Source of the DNA: Pseudomonas paraglycinae
GTDB lineage: Bacteria > Pseudomonadota > Gammaproteobacteria > Pseudomonadales > Pseudomonadaceae
NCBI RefSeq assembly: GCF_021601625.1
Contig: NZ_BQHR01000015.1
Coordinates: forward strand, 1-64,000
Reading direction: 5' to 3'
Length of the DNA: 64,000 nt
A model generated the notes under the pieces. That model saw nothing but the letters and a program-made list of their open reading frames with translations, ran no database searches and was not told the DNA's origin. The position numbers and the translations under genes were made by a program. Position 1 is the stretch's first letter. Each line of letters begins with the position of its first letter. This document shows positions 1 to 7,880 of this stretch, in pieces.

Positions 1-57
1 GATTTCTTCAACAACTTCAACCACTTGCGCTTCCGATCTCTCGTTAGCGGGAGGCGA
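1..57 (-). other. start of rRNA operon leader (5' end of transcript)
   Basis: Downstream of the two rrn promoters the minus strand reads into the edge of the window with no open frame. Its sequence has the character of a Pseudomonas pre-16S leader. The 16S gene itself would lie to the left, outside the window. The identification rests on the promoter pair, because no mature rRNA is visible. Confidence 0.6.
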
Positions 58-85
58 ATTCTACAGCGTTACACGCTGCTGTCAA
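58..85 (-). promoter_or_regulatory. rRNA operon promoter, proximal (sigma70)
   Basis: On the minus strand there is a consensus -35 TTGACA (80-85), a 16-nt spacer and a -10 TAGAAT (58-63), followed by a GC-rich discriminator (CGCCTCCCGC). This is the architecture of a strong, stringently controlled rRNA promoter. It fires leftward out of the window. Confidence 0.8.
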
Positions 86-259
86 CACCTCTTTTTCTCC
101 GCTTTCGACCGAGAAGATCGAACCGTTGAAAGCGCCAGACAAACCGGCATTTCCAACTCCTCCCAGGCTTCGATGAACTGAAGCGACCCGCCTTCGAAAA
201 CTACTTAACTCATTGAATCTCAAGGAGTTTTCCGTTTCGACTGCGCCGGAAGTGGGCGA

Positions 260-340
260 ATTATAGAGACTCAGAATCTGCCGTCAACCCCTAATTTGCG
301 TTTTCTATCAAGAGAGGGAAAAAGGCCGTTTCTATATAGA
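260..340 (-). promoter_or_regulatory. rRNA operon promoter, distal (sigma70) with A/T-rich upstream region
   Basis: On the minus strand there is -35 TTGACG (282-287), a 16-nt spacer and a perfect -10 TATAAT (260-265), followed by a GC-rich discriminator (TCGCCC). The bases upstream of the -35 (about 288-340) are A/T-rich like an UP element. It lies about 200 bp upstream of the second promoter and has the same spacer length, so together they form a tandem rrn promoter pair. Confidence 0.8.
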
Positions 341-382
341 GGCGAATGTATAGCTGTCACTGAATGCCGAGCCCGCCAGAAA

Positions 383-1339
383 TCAACCAATCACCTTCGC
401 ATACACCGACCGGTCAATATTCCCCCCGGACAGAATCACCCCGACCTTCTTCCCCTCCATCCTCCCACGCTCCTGCATCAACGCAGCCAACGCTGAGGCG
501 CCTGCACCCTCTGCAAGGTTATGGGTATCGGTGTAATACACACGCATGGCTTCGGCAATCTCGCCTTCGCTGACCGAGACGATCCTCGCCGCCCCTTCCT
601 TATAGATGTCGAACGCCTGCGCAATCGGCTTGCGCACAGCCAGGCCATCGGCAAAGGTATTCGCCGACGCCGTTTCGCAGATCACATTCGCTTCGAACGA
701 CAGCTTGGCAGCCGCGGCCTCCGTCGACACCACGCCCACCACTTCAGTGTTCAGTCCTAGTGCGTCGCGAGCAGCAATGACACCACAGATCCCTGATCCG
801 CAACCGATGGGCACGTACACCGTATCCAGATCCGGCGCCGCACCGAACAGCTCCAGCGCATAGGTCGCCACGCCCTTGACCAGTTCAACGTGAAACGGCG
901 GCACCAGAAAAAGGTCATGCTCCTGCGCCAGGCGCGCCGCCTCTTCACGGGCCTCGTCAAAATCGCGCCCGTATTCGACCACTTCACCACCAAAGCCACG
1001 CATGGCGTTGTTCTTTTCCAGCGAATTGCCCTGCGGCACCACAATCAGCGCTTTCAGGCCCACGGCCCCCGCTGCCAGCGCCAGACTCTGACCGTGATTT
1101 CCACGCGTCGCGGAGACGATGCCTTTGACTGTCGGATGTTCACGCCGCAACCAGTGCATAAAGGTAATACCACCTCGCACCTTGAAGGCACCGGTCGGCG
1201 TGTGATTTTCATGCTTGACCCAAACGGTGCAGCCCAACCGCTCGGCCAGCAACGGCCAACGGTATTGGGCGGTAGGCGGCATCACCTGGTAAACCTGGCG
1301 GGCAGCGTTTTCGATATCGTCGCGAGTGAATGCGTGCAT
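383..1339 (-). CDS. PLP-dependent threonine/serine dehydratase
   Basis: Fold-type II PLP enzyme of 318 residues predicted to deaminate L-threonine (or serine) to the 2-keto acid and ammonia in the cytoplasm. The PLP-binding lysine is in TGAFKVRGG (near residue 52). The asparagine-containing ATRGNHGQS motif follows near residue 100, and the phosphate-binding glycine loop reads IGCGSG near residue 180, slightly different from the common GGGG form. There is no C-terminal ACT-like regulatory domain as in biosynthetic IlvA, so a catabolic or short-form enzyme is more likely. It is divergently arranged with an AraC regulator about 100 bp away, which may control it. ATG start at 1339. The substrate cannot be fixed from sequence alone. 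Confidence 0.88.
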   Translation of the reverse strand: MHAFTRDDIENAARQVYQVMPPTAQYRWPLLAERLGCTVWVKHENHTPTGAFKVRGGITFMHWLRREHPTVKGIVSATRGNHGQSLALAAGAVGLKALIVVPQGNSLEKNNAMRGFGGEVVEYGRDFDEAREEAARLAQEHDLFLVPPFHVELVKGVATYALELFGAAPDLDTVYVPIGCGSGICGVIAARDALGLNTEVVGVVSTEAAAAKLSFEANVICETASANTFADGLAVRKPIAQAFDIYKEGAARIVSVSEGEIAEAMRVYYTDTHNLAEGAGASALAALMQERGRMEGKKVGVILSGGNIDRSVYAKVIG

Positions 1340-1436
1340 TTAGGTGGCTCCCTGAACTTTGGCCCAGTCTAGGCACGGACGCACCACGTCGGCTTTCAAA
1401 AAACTGACCTGACTTTTATCCGACCTCTTCTCTACT

Positions 1437-2282
1437 ATGGTGGTCATGAACCATCGAAACCGGCGCCACCCCATAACCGTCGCTGAACCGATACGTCGTA
1501 TCGAGGCCGGTCCGTGGGCGATCGAACTGCTGCCGGGCGCAGCCTACTCGGCGCGGTACGTGGCAACCCAGTCAGCGATCGGCTTTGCCTTCGACAGCCA
1601 GCACGGCGTGCACGCGATTGGTACTGACCGGATACGCCCCTTCGATGCGATGCCCAATGGCCTGGCGTTTGTTCCGGCTGGATGTGACGTGCTGTCCGAG
1701 TCGCCCATGGGCGGCGAGTACCTGCGAGTGATACGCACCGACGGCAAAGCACTGGCGGGTGACCGGGCGTTCAACAATCGCATCGACCCGCAGGCCATTC
1801 ACCTCGCGTCGCGAATGCGCAGTGCGCTGCTGCAAGCCTCTCTGGATGATGACTGGGAACGCTGGGCGCTCGGTCTGGCGGAACGGGTCGAAGGTCATGA
1901 AGCGGTGTCGTCTCCAGGCTCGATCACCAGCAGCCGCATGCGCCTGCTGGATGATTTCATCGACGCCGGTCTCGGCAGCCCGCTCGCCGTCCCGGCGATG
2001 GCGCAATTGCTGGAGTTGTCCGAGGGTTACTTCATGCGTGCCTTCAAGCAGGCAACCGGCAAAAGCCCCCACAGTTACCTGATCGACAGACGACTGGCCA
2101 AAGCCCGAGCGTCAATGCGCGATACAACGGACAGTCTTTCGCAGATCGCCCTCGCCTGCGGTTTCAACTCGCAGGCGCATATGACCACAGCCTTCAAACA
2201 GCGCCTCGGCGTGAGTCCGGCGCAATTGCGCACAGATTCGCGCCATAGCTCTGTTACCGACAAACAACATTCTTCTATATAG
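1437..2282 (+). CDS. AraC-family transcriptional regulator
   Basis: Protein of 281 residues. The C-terminal ~100 residues hold two helix-turn-helix motifs typical of AraC/XylS (LLELSEGYFMRAFKQATG, then IALACGFNSQAHMTTAFKQ followed by GVSPAQLR). The N-terminal ~170 residues are a variable sensor domain without a recognisable ligand motif. The gene is divergent from the threonine dehydratase and upstream of the yghU-type gene, so either could be its target. The start is uncertain: ATG at 1437 and ATG at 1446 are in frame and neither has a clear Shine-Dalgarno sequence. The stop codon lies inside an 18-bp perfect palindrome. Confidence 0.88.
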   Translation: MVVMNHRNRRHPITVAEPIRRIEAGPWAIELLPGAAYSARYVATQSAIGFAFDSQHGVHAIGTDRIRPFDAMPNGLAFVPAGCDVLSESPMGGEYLRVIRTDGKALAGDRAFNNRIDPQAIHLASRMRSALLQASLDDDWERWALGLAERVEGHEAVSSPGSITSSRMRLLDDFIDAGLGSPLAVPAMAQLLELSEGYFMRAFKQATGKSPHSYLIDRRLAKARASMRDTTDSLSQIALACGFNSQAHMTTAFKQRLGVSPAQLRTDSRHSSVTDKQHSSI

Positions 2283-2287
2283 AAGAA
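2270..2287. repeat. 18-bp perfect palindrome over the araC-type stop codon
   Basis: TTCTTCTATATAGAAGAA reads identically on both strands and contains the TAG stop of the AraC-type gene. It lacks a GC-rich stem and a T tract, so it does not look like an intrinsic terminator. A dyad operator or a short RNA hairpin is possible. Its 10-bp core TCTATATAGA also occurs at 331-340, on the other side of the dehydratase/araC pair. Confidence 0.6.
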
Positions 2288-2448
2288 GCGGTCACCCGGC
2301 AGCTGCCCGGCATGTCTTTAGTCAAACCATTTCAGCGAACAACCAGTGGCATTCAAACGCCCTTCTGTGGTGTCCTGTTCGACAAGAGCCCGGCACGCTC
2401 ACCGTCCGGCTCACTCCATTCCGGCATGCAACCGATGAGGTCCGTTTC

Positions 2449-3288
2449 ATGAGCAAGGCGCCCTACGCACCACCCAAGGTCTGGAAACACATCGCTCCGT
2501 CCGGCGGCCAGTTCGCCAGCATCAATCGCCCGACTGCCGGGCCAACGCACGACAAGACGCTGCCGGTCGGCAAGCATCCGTTGCAACTGTATTCGCTGGC
2601 CACGCCCAACGGCGTGAAAGTGACCATCCTGCTTGAGGAGTTGCTGGCGCTCGGACGCACCGACGCCGAGTACGACGCCTGGCTGATCCGCATCAACGAG
2701 GGCGACCAGTTCTCCAGCGGCTTTGTCGAGATCAACCCCAATTCGAAAATTCCGGCGCTGCTGGATCGCAGTGTAGAACCGACCATTCGCGTCTTCGAAT
2801 CCGGCTCGATCCTGCTCTATCTGGCGGAAAAATTTGGCGCTTTCCTGCCCAGCGACCTGGCGGGGCGCACCGAAACCCTGAACTGGCTGTTCTGGCAAAT
2901 GGGCTCAGCGCCCTATCTGGGTGGCGGCTTCGGACATTTCTATGCCTATGCGCCGGAAAAACTCGAATACCCGATCAACCGATTCACCATGGAAACCAAG
3001 CGGCAGCTGGATGTGCTCGATCGCCGCCTGAGCGAAAGCCCCTACCTTGCCGGCAATGACTACACCATCGCCGACATCGCGGTCTGGCCATGGTACGGAC
3101 AACTGGTGCGCAACAACGTGTACTCCGCCGCCGAGTTCCTTTCCGCTCACGAATACACCCACGTGCAACGCTGGGCGCAAGAGATTGCCGAACGGCCTGC
3201 GGTGATTCGTGGCCAACGCGTCAACCGGACGTGGGGCGATGAAGCGAGCCAGGTTCCTGAGCGACATCAAGCAAGCGATCTGGATTGA
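2449..3288 (+). CDS. yghU: YghU-type glutathione S-transferase / disulfide-bond oxidoreductase
   Basis: Protein of 279 residues, the usual YghU length (about 288). The N-terminal thioredoxin-like half has LYSLATPNGVKVTILLEEL and the glutathione-binding NPNSKIPALLD / FESGSILLYLA signature (about residues 100-130). The helical C-terminal half has LNWLFWQMGSAPYLGGGFGHF and the N-capping segment YTIADIAVWPW. Nu-class enzymes of this kind bind two glutathiones and act as glutathione-dependent disulfide reductases and peroxidases in the cytoplasm. ATG at 2449 is preceded by GAGG at a suitable distance. Transcribed alone, convergent with the DUF2269 gene. Confidence 0.9.
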   Translation: MSKAPYAPPKVWKHIAPSGGQFASINRPTAGPTHDKTLPVGKHPLQLYSLATPNGVKVTILLEELLALGRTDAEYDAWLIRINEGDQFSSGFVEINPNSKIPALLDRSVEPTIRVFESGSILLYLAEKFGAFLPSDLAGRTETLNWLFWQMGSAPYLGGGFGHFYAYAPEKLEYPINRFTMETKRQLDVLDRRLSESPYLAGNDYTIADIAVWPWYGQLVRNNVYSAAEFLSAHEYTHVQRWAQEIAERPAVIRGQRVNRTWGDEASQVPERHQASDLD

Positions 3289-3303
3289 GCTTCGCCTGAT
3301 ACA

Positions 3304-3337
3304 CGCGACGCCCGGTGCGGATTTATCGGGCGTTGCG
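3304..3337. terminator. hairpin between convergent genes
   Basis: Inverted repeat CGCGACGCCCG / CGGGCGTTGCG (one mismatch in 11 pairs) with a 12-nt A/T-rich loop, located between the ends of the yghU-type and DUF2269 genes. There is no T run, so it is either a weak terminator or an mRNA 3'-end stabiliser. Confidence 0.45.
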
Positions 3338-3341
3338 TTCG

Positions 3342-3833
3342 CTACACCAACAGGTTGGCCCACTGCCCCGGCGTCATCTTCGTCACCATCAGCAGCACGA
3401 TCACGAACATCCCCAGAAATCCGGCAATCCCCATCCAGGACCATTTTCGGTACACGCAGCTGTACTCATCAGGGAGCCCTGCCCCGGTCTCGACCGCGCT
3501 CGAAGCCATCACGTGCAAACGCTTTTGAAGCACCAGTACCGGCAACCAGAGCGAGCCGACACACAGGAAAATGATCAAGGAGGTCAGCACCCATTCCGTG
3601 GTCAGGGGCAGTCCGGCAAGCCTGGTCAACCCGTAACCCGTCGCGATCTGGATAAAGCCCGCCGGCGTGGTGATCCAGGCGTCGAAACGTACGACCATTC
3701 TCGCCACGTGAGCGATCACCAGAGGGTTGGCTGTACGGCTCGCGGCGATCAGGTAGAGGTAGGAGCCCATGCCGAATCCGAACAGAAAAACCGCGGCGAT
3801 GATGTGAATGTATTTGAGGCACAGATAGAGCAT
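3342..3833 (-). CDS. DUF2269-family integral membrane protein
   Basis: Small, hydrophobic protein of 163 residues with four predicted membrane helices (about residues 6-27, 50-70, 80-103, 132-153). The N-terminal LKYIHIIAAVFLFGFGMGSY is the typical DUF2269 start, with a histidine in the first helix. No catalytic residues are evident and the function is unknown. The gene starts 2 nt after the stop of the saccharopine-dehydrogenase-like gene, so the two are almost certainly co-transcribed and probably act together. Confidence 0.82.
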   Translation of the reverse strand: MLYLCLKYIHIIAAVFLFGFGMGSYLYLIAASRTANPLVIAHVARMVVRFDAWITTPAGFIQIATGYGLTRLAGLPLTTEWVLTSLIIFLCVGSLWLPVLVLQKRLHVMASSAVETGAGLPDEYSCVYRKWSWMGIAGFLGMFVIVLLMVTKMTPGQWANLLV

Positions 3834-3835
3834 GG

Positions 3836-4963
3836 TCAGTTCTGCCCGTCAGAGAAATGCATCGACAGGCTCAGATTCTGCGGATCGTTGATGGCCGCCA
3901 TGTATTCAGCGACAGTGATCTCGCCCACGCAGGGACGTGCGCCAGCCTCGGGCCGATATCCCCGGGCGATTTTCGCGGCCAGGGCAACGGCTGCGCAGCT
4001 CGGGATCTCCGGTCCCTTGTCATTTCGGGCGGTGAGCTGCACCGTCATGGCCAGCGGTTTTCCGTCGATACCGAGTCCTGTCACGTCGATATACATCGCG
4101 CTTTTGCCATCACCGAATCGCTCGAACCAGGTACCCCAGCGATGAAGCCGCGCCGCCCAGGGAACATGATCACGAAACGCACCAAACCTGCGGGCCAGGG
4201 CGAACAGACCGTTGGCCACACCACCCAGCTTCAGGCCCGCGCCGGCCTTGAAACTCAAGGTTCGTGCGCCGTAGCGTTTTTCGAAGATATCCATGTCCGG
4301 AACATCGACGTTCGCCAGCACCCGAACGCCCAACTGAGGCATCCTGCGCAACGTCAGATCCAGCCAGCCTGCCACCTCATGAACCTGGCCATTCCTGAGT
4401 TGCCTGATCGGCTTGCCGGCGTAGGCCAGAACACCTTCAACCGTCGACAGGCCCGGCATTTTCGCCGACGAGGAAATACCATGTTCGATCGAATCGATGC
4501 GGGAGAAGCGATGCCGCTGTTCATCGATAAGGGCCGATGAAAGTGTCGGCACCGAACTGCAACCGCTGAGAATCGCCACGCCGGCCGGTTTCGCGCGGGT
4601 ATCGAGAGCTCCGATGCCGTTGACGAAGGTTCGGCAGTCGGACAAGTCGCAATAATGCACACCCGCGTCGATGCAGCGCTCGGCGACCGCATAGGATTGC
4701 CCTTGAAACGGGCCGCCGGTGTGGATGACCAGTTGAATGCCCATCGATTTCAGAGCCGCGTCAAACCCGTCCCCCATCGCGTTGCCGCACCAACTCTCGC
4801 AGACAACGCCCGACCGGGCTTTCAGCTCGTCGACTTTGCGCACCAATTTCTGCGGGTCGCGGCCGGAGATCACCAGCTCGATGTCCGGCATCTCAATCAA
4901 ATGCCGGCTGACAATGCTGCCGAAATTTCCGTAACCGCCAACCACTAAAACCCTGAGTGCCAC
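3836..4963 (-). CDS. saccharopine dehydrogenase-like NAD(P)-binding oxidoreductase
   Basis: Protein of 375 residues with an N-terminal Rossmann motif (VLVVGGYGNFGSIVSRHL) followed by LVISGRDPQKL, as in the saccharopine dehydrogenase NADP-binding family. The segment IHTGGPFQGQSYAVAERCIDAGVHYCDLSD (split here for description: GGPFQG, then HYCDLSD) is a family hallmark. The rest is an alpha/beta substrate domain with no assignable ligand. The member is not expected to work in lysine metabolism; relatives are annotated only as oxidoreductases. First gene of a two-gene operon with DUF2269. ATG start at 4963. Confidence 0.85.
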   Translation of the reverse strand: MALRVLVVGGYGNFGSIVSRHLIEMPDIELVISGRDPQKLVRKVDELKARSGVVCESWCGNAMGDGFDAALKSMGIQLVIHTGGPFQGQSYAVAERCIDAGVHYCDLSDCRTFVNGIGALDTRAKPAGVAILSGCSSVPTLSSALIDEQRHRFSRIDSIEHGISSSAKMPGLSTVEGVLAYAGKPIRQLRNGQVHEVAGWLDLTLRRMPQLGVRVLANVDVPDMDIFEKRYGARTLSFKAGAGLKLGGVANGLFALARRFGAFRDHVPWAARLHRWGTWFERFGDGKSAMYIDVTGLGIDGKPLAMTVQLTARNDKGPEIPSCAAVALAAKIARGYRPEAGARPCVGEITVAEYMAAINDPQNLSLSMHFSDGQN

Positions 4964-5313
4964 GCAATACTTCCTTGAAATGGATGACTGATTTCAGTCG
5001 GACATCTTTTACTTACGCGACTGACCCAGCGGGACAGCGCAGGCCGGGTCAACACGCCCTTGGCGCGGGAGGCGAGCGCCGCGTAGAGCGTCAAGGATGT
5101 CACCGACAACGCCCGATCAAGGCGCGGCATTGCTGCCGCAGTTTCTGATCCTTGCCTCGATTTTCATCTCGTCGGAGTGAAGGGCCGCATATTACAGGAG
5201 CACGCGGGACAACGGACCAACGGCCGCTACGCTTTACTTCTCGGGGTCAGCGGCCCAATGATAGAAAACGGCACCGACCTCGAATAACGACAACGGAGGG
5301 TCGTCCACCGATC
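4964..5313. other. intergenic region between oxidoreductase operon and glcD
   Basis: A 350-bp divergent region that should hold the promoters of the saccharopine-dehydrogenase-like operon (leftward) and glcDEF (rightward). I see no confident -35/-10 pair or operator, and no glcC-type regulator gene. A short minus-strand frame (4945-5130) has a stretch faintly like a TetR helix-turn-helix but no complete gene. Confidence 0.4.
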
Positions 5314-6813
5314 ATGAACATTCTCTACGACGAACAGGTCGACGGCGTTTTGCCCGACGTCGACAAAGCCGCGTTGTTGCAAGCCCTGCAGCGCCAGTGG
5401 CCGGATCTTGAAGTCCTGCATCAGCTTGAAGAACTCAAGCCGTATGAGTGCGATGGCCTCTCCGCCTATCGCACCACGCCGTTGCTAGTGGTACTGCCAC
5501 GGCACATCGATGAAGTTCAGGGCGTGTTGCGGATCTGCCATGAGCGGCGGGTTCCAGTGGTGGCCAGAGGCGCCGGGACCGGTTTGTCCGGCGGAGCCCT
5601 GCCACTGGAGAAAGGCGTGTTGCTGGTAATGGCGCGCTTCAACAACATCCTGCACATCGACCCTGAAGCCCGCACCGCGCGGGTTCAACCCGGGGTGCGC
5701 AACCTGGCGATTTCCCAGGCCGCTGCGCCGTTCGGGCTGTATTACGCGCCTGATCCTTCCTCGCAAATCGCCTGCTCCATCGGCGGCAACGTGGCGGAAA
5801 ACGCCGGCGGGGTGCATTGCCTCAAGTACGGTCTGACCGTGCACAATCTACTCAAGGTCGAAATTCTTACCGTCGATGGCGAACATCTGACGCTAGGCTC
5901 GAACGCACTGGATTCCCCCGGTTTCGATCTGTTAGCACTGTTCACCGGTTCCGAAGGCCTGCTCGGCGTCATCACCGAAGTCACGGTCAAACTCTTGCCC
6001 AAACCCCAGACTGCCAAAGTGCTGCTGGCGGCGTTCGACTCCGTGGAAAAGGCTGGTCGTGCAGTGGCCGACATCATCGCGGCCGGCATTATTCCCGGTG
6101 GCCTGGAGATGATGGACAACCTGGCGATCCGCGCCGCCGAAGATTTCATCCATGCCGGTTATCCGGTAGACGCCGAGGCGATTCTGCTCTGCGAACTCGA
6201 TGGCGTTGAAGCCGATGTCCACGATGATTGCGCGCGGGTCCGACAGGTGCTCGACCACGCCGGTGCCACCGAGCTGCGCCAGGCCCGGGATGAGGCCGAG
6301 CGCGTGCGATTCTGGGCCGGACGCAAGAATGCCTTCCCCGCCGTAGGACGGTTATCTCCGGACTATTACTGCATGGACGGCACCATCCCGCGCCGCGAAT
6401 TGCCCGGCGTACTGCACGCGATTGCGCAGCTTTCAGCCGAATATGGCTTGCGGGTCGCCAATGTATTCCACGCTGGCGACGGCAACATGCATCCACTGAT
6501 TCTGTTCGATGCCAATCAGCCCGGCGAACTGGAACGTGCCGAGGTGCTGGGCGGCAAGATCCTCGAACTGTGCGTGAAGGTCGGCGGCAGCATCACCGGC
6601 GAACACGGCGTGGGCCGGGAAAAAATCAACCAGATGTGCGCGCAGTTCAATCGTGACGAGCTGACCCTGTTCCACGCTGTGAAGAAAGCCTTCGACCCGG
6701 GCGGCCTGCTTAACCCCGGCAAAAACATTCCGACCCTGCATCGCTGCGCCGAATTCGGCGCCCTGCACGTACACCACGGGCAATTGCCCTTCCCCGAGCT
6801 GGAGCGGTTCTGA
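5314..6813 (+). CDS. glcD: glycolate oxidase FAD subunit GlcD
   Basis: FAD-linked subunit of glycolate oxidase, which oxidises glycolate (or D-lactate) to the 2-keto acid and passes electrons through GlcF to the membrane quinone pool. The 499 residues equal the length of the E. coli protein. FAD-binding type 4 motifs are visible (VARGAGTGLSGGALP near residue 80; PDPSSQIACSIGGNVAENAGG near 145), and so is the C-terminal VFHAGDGNMHP and GEHGVGREK (near 430) of the VAO family. An open frame extends upstream, but ATG 5314 has GGAGGG at 5295-5300 and gives the family N-terminus (MNILYDE). Followed by glcE with a TGATG overlap. Confidence 0.95.
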   Translation: MNILYDEQVDGVLPDVDKAALLQALQRQWPDLEVLHQLEELKPYECDGLSAYRTTPLLVVLPRHIDEVQGVLRICHERRVPVVARGAGTGLSGGALPLEKGVLLVMARFNNILHIDPEARTARVQPGVRNLAISQAAAPFGLYYAPDPSSQIACSIGGNVAENAGGVHCLKYGLTVHNLLKVEILTVDGEHLTLGSNALDSPGFDLLALFTGSEGLLGVITEVTVKLLPKPQTAKVLLAAFDSVEKAGRAVADIIAAGIIPGGLEMMDNLAIRAAEDFIHAGYPVDAEAILLCELDGVEADVHDDCARVRQVLDHAGATELRQARDEAERVRFWAGRKNAFPAVGRLSPDYYCMDGTIPRRELPGVLHAIAQLSAEYGLRVANVFHAGDGNMHPLILFDANQPGELERAEVLGGKILELCVKVGGSITGEHGVGREKINQMCAQFNRDELTLFHAVKKAFDPGGLLNPGKNIPTLHRCAEFGALHVHHGQLPFPELERF

Positions 6814-7877
6814 TGGGTGAAAGGAAGGATTTCGATGCCAGCGCCGCGTTGCTCGAACAGGTCAACCGGGCACTGGAAAACGCTACCCCGCTGCGCATCC
6901 AGGGGGCCAACAGCAAGGCGTTTCTCGGACGCTTCGTCGGTGGCGAGATTCTCGACACCCGCGCCCATCGCGGCATCGTCAGCTACGACCCGACCGAACT
7001 GGTAATCACCGCACGCTGCGGTACTCCACTGGCAGAATTGCTGGCCGTGCTGGACGCTTCGCAACAGATGCTGGCTTGTGAACCACCCGCCTTCGCCGAC
7101 GACGCCACGGTCGGCGGCATGATCGCCACGGGCCTGTCCGGGCCGCGTCGGCCCTGGTCGGGATCGGTGCGCGATTTCGTGTTGGGCACGCGGATCATCA
7201 CGGGACATGGCAAGCATTTGCGCTTCGGCGGCGAAGTCATGAAAAACGTCGCCGGCTATGACTTGTCACGTCTGATGGCAGGCAGTTACGGCTCGCTGGG
7301 CATCATCACTGAAGTCTCGCTCAAGGTGCTGCCCAAACCGCGCGCGTGCCTGAGTCTCAGTCTGGAAATGACCGGCGAACAAGCCCTGCTGCGCCTGGCC
7401 GAATGGGGCCAGCAGCCGTTGCCGATCAGCGCCGCCTGTCACGATGGCCGGCAATTGCACTTGCGTCTGGAGGGTGGCGAAGGTTCAGTGGCGGCCGCCC
7501 ATGATCGCCTTGGCGGCGCGTTGATCGACAGTTCGTTCTGGGCCGACCTCAACGAGCAACGCCTGGGCTTCTTCGATGAAGACCAACCGCTCTGGCGCCT
7601 GTCCGTGCCGCTGAACACGCCGCCGCTGAACCTGCCCGGCGAGCAGTGGCTCGACTGGGGCGGCGCGCAACGCTGGCTCAAATCGACAGCCGAAGCGGCG
7701 ACCATTCGCAAAGTCGTCGGTGACGTCGGCGGGCATGCGACCTGCTACAGCCACGGCCTGATCGATGAACCGTTCCATCCTCTGGCGCCCGCCCTGCTGC
7801 GCTATCACCGCCAACTCAAACGACAACTCGACCCCCGGGGCATTTTCAATCCCGGGCGTCAGTACGCGGAGCTTTGA
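6813..7877 (+). CDS. glcE: glycolate oxidase FAD-binding subunit GlcE
   Basis: Second FAD-binding subunit of glycolate oxidase, 354 residues. It is paralogous to GlcD: the FAD-binding stretch reads IQGANSKAFLG near residue 30, ADDATVGGMIATGLSGPRRP near 95, and LMAGSYGSLGIITEVSLKVLPKP near 155. It ends in GIFNPGR, the VAO-type C-terminal motif. The ATG overlaps the glcD stop (TGATG), so translation is probably coupled. It is required for a functional GlcDEF complex at the inner membrane. Confidence 0.94.
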   Translation: MGERKDFDASAALLEQVNRALENATPLRIQGANSKAFLGRFVGGEILDTRAHRGIVSYDPTELVITARCGTPLAELLAVLDASQQMLACEPPAFADDATVGGMIATGLSGPRRPWSGSVRDFVLGTRIITGHGKHLRFGGEVMKNVAGYDLSRLMAGSYGSLGIITEVSLKVLPKPRACLSLSLEMTGEQALLRLAEWGQQPLPISAACHDGRQLHLRLEGGEGSVAAAHDRLGGALIDSSFWADLNEQRLGFFDEDQPLWRLSVPLNTPPLNLPGEQWLDWGGAQRWLKSTAEAATIRKVVGDVGGHATCYSHGLIDEPFHPLAPALLRYHRQLKRQLDPRGIFNPGRQYAEL

Positions 7878-7880
7878 GCC

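Noticed and set aside
4945-5130. Minus-strand frame with a faint TetR-like helix-turn-helix (SLTLYAALASRAKGVLT)
   Set aside because: Too short, no complete DNA-binding domain or ligand domain, and no coding signal before it. Similarity may be chance.
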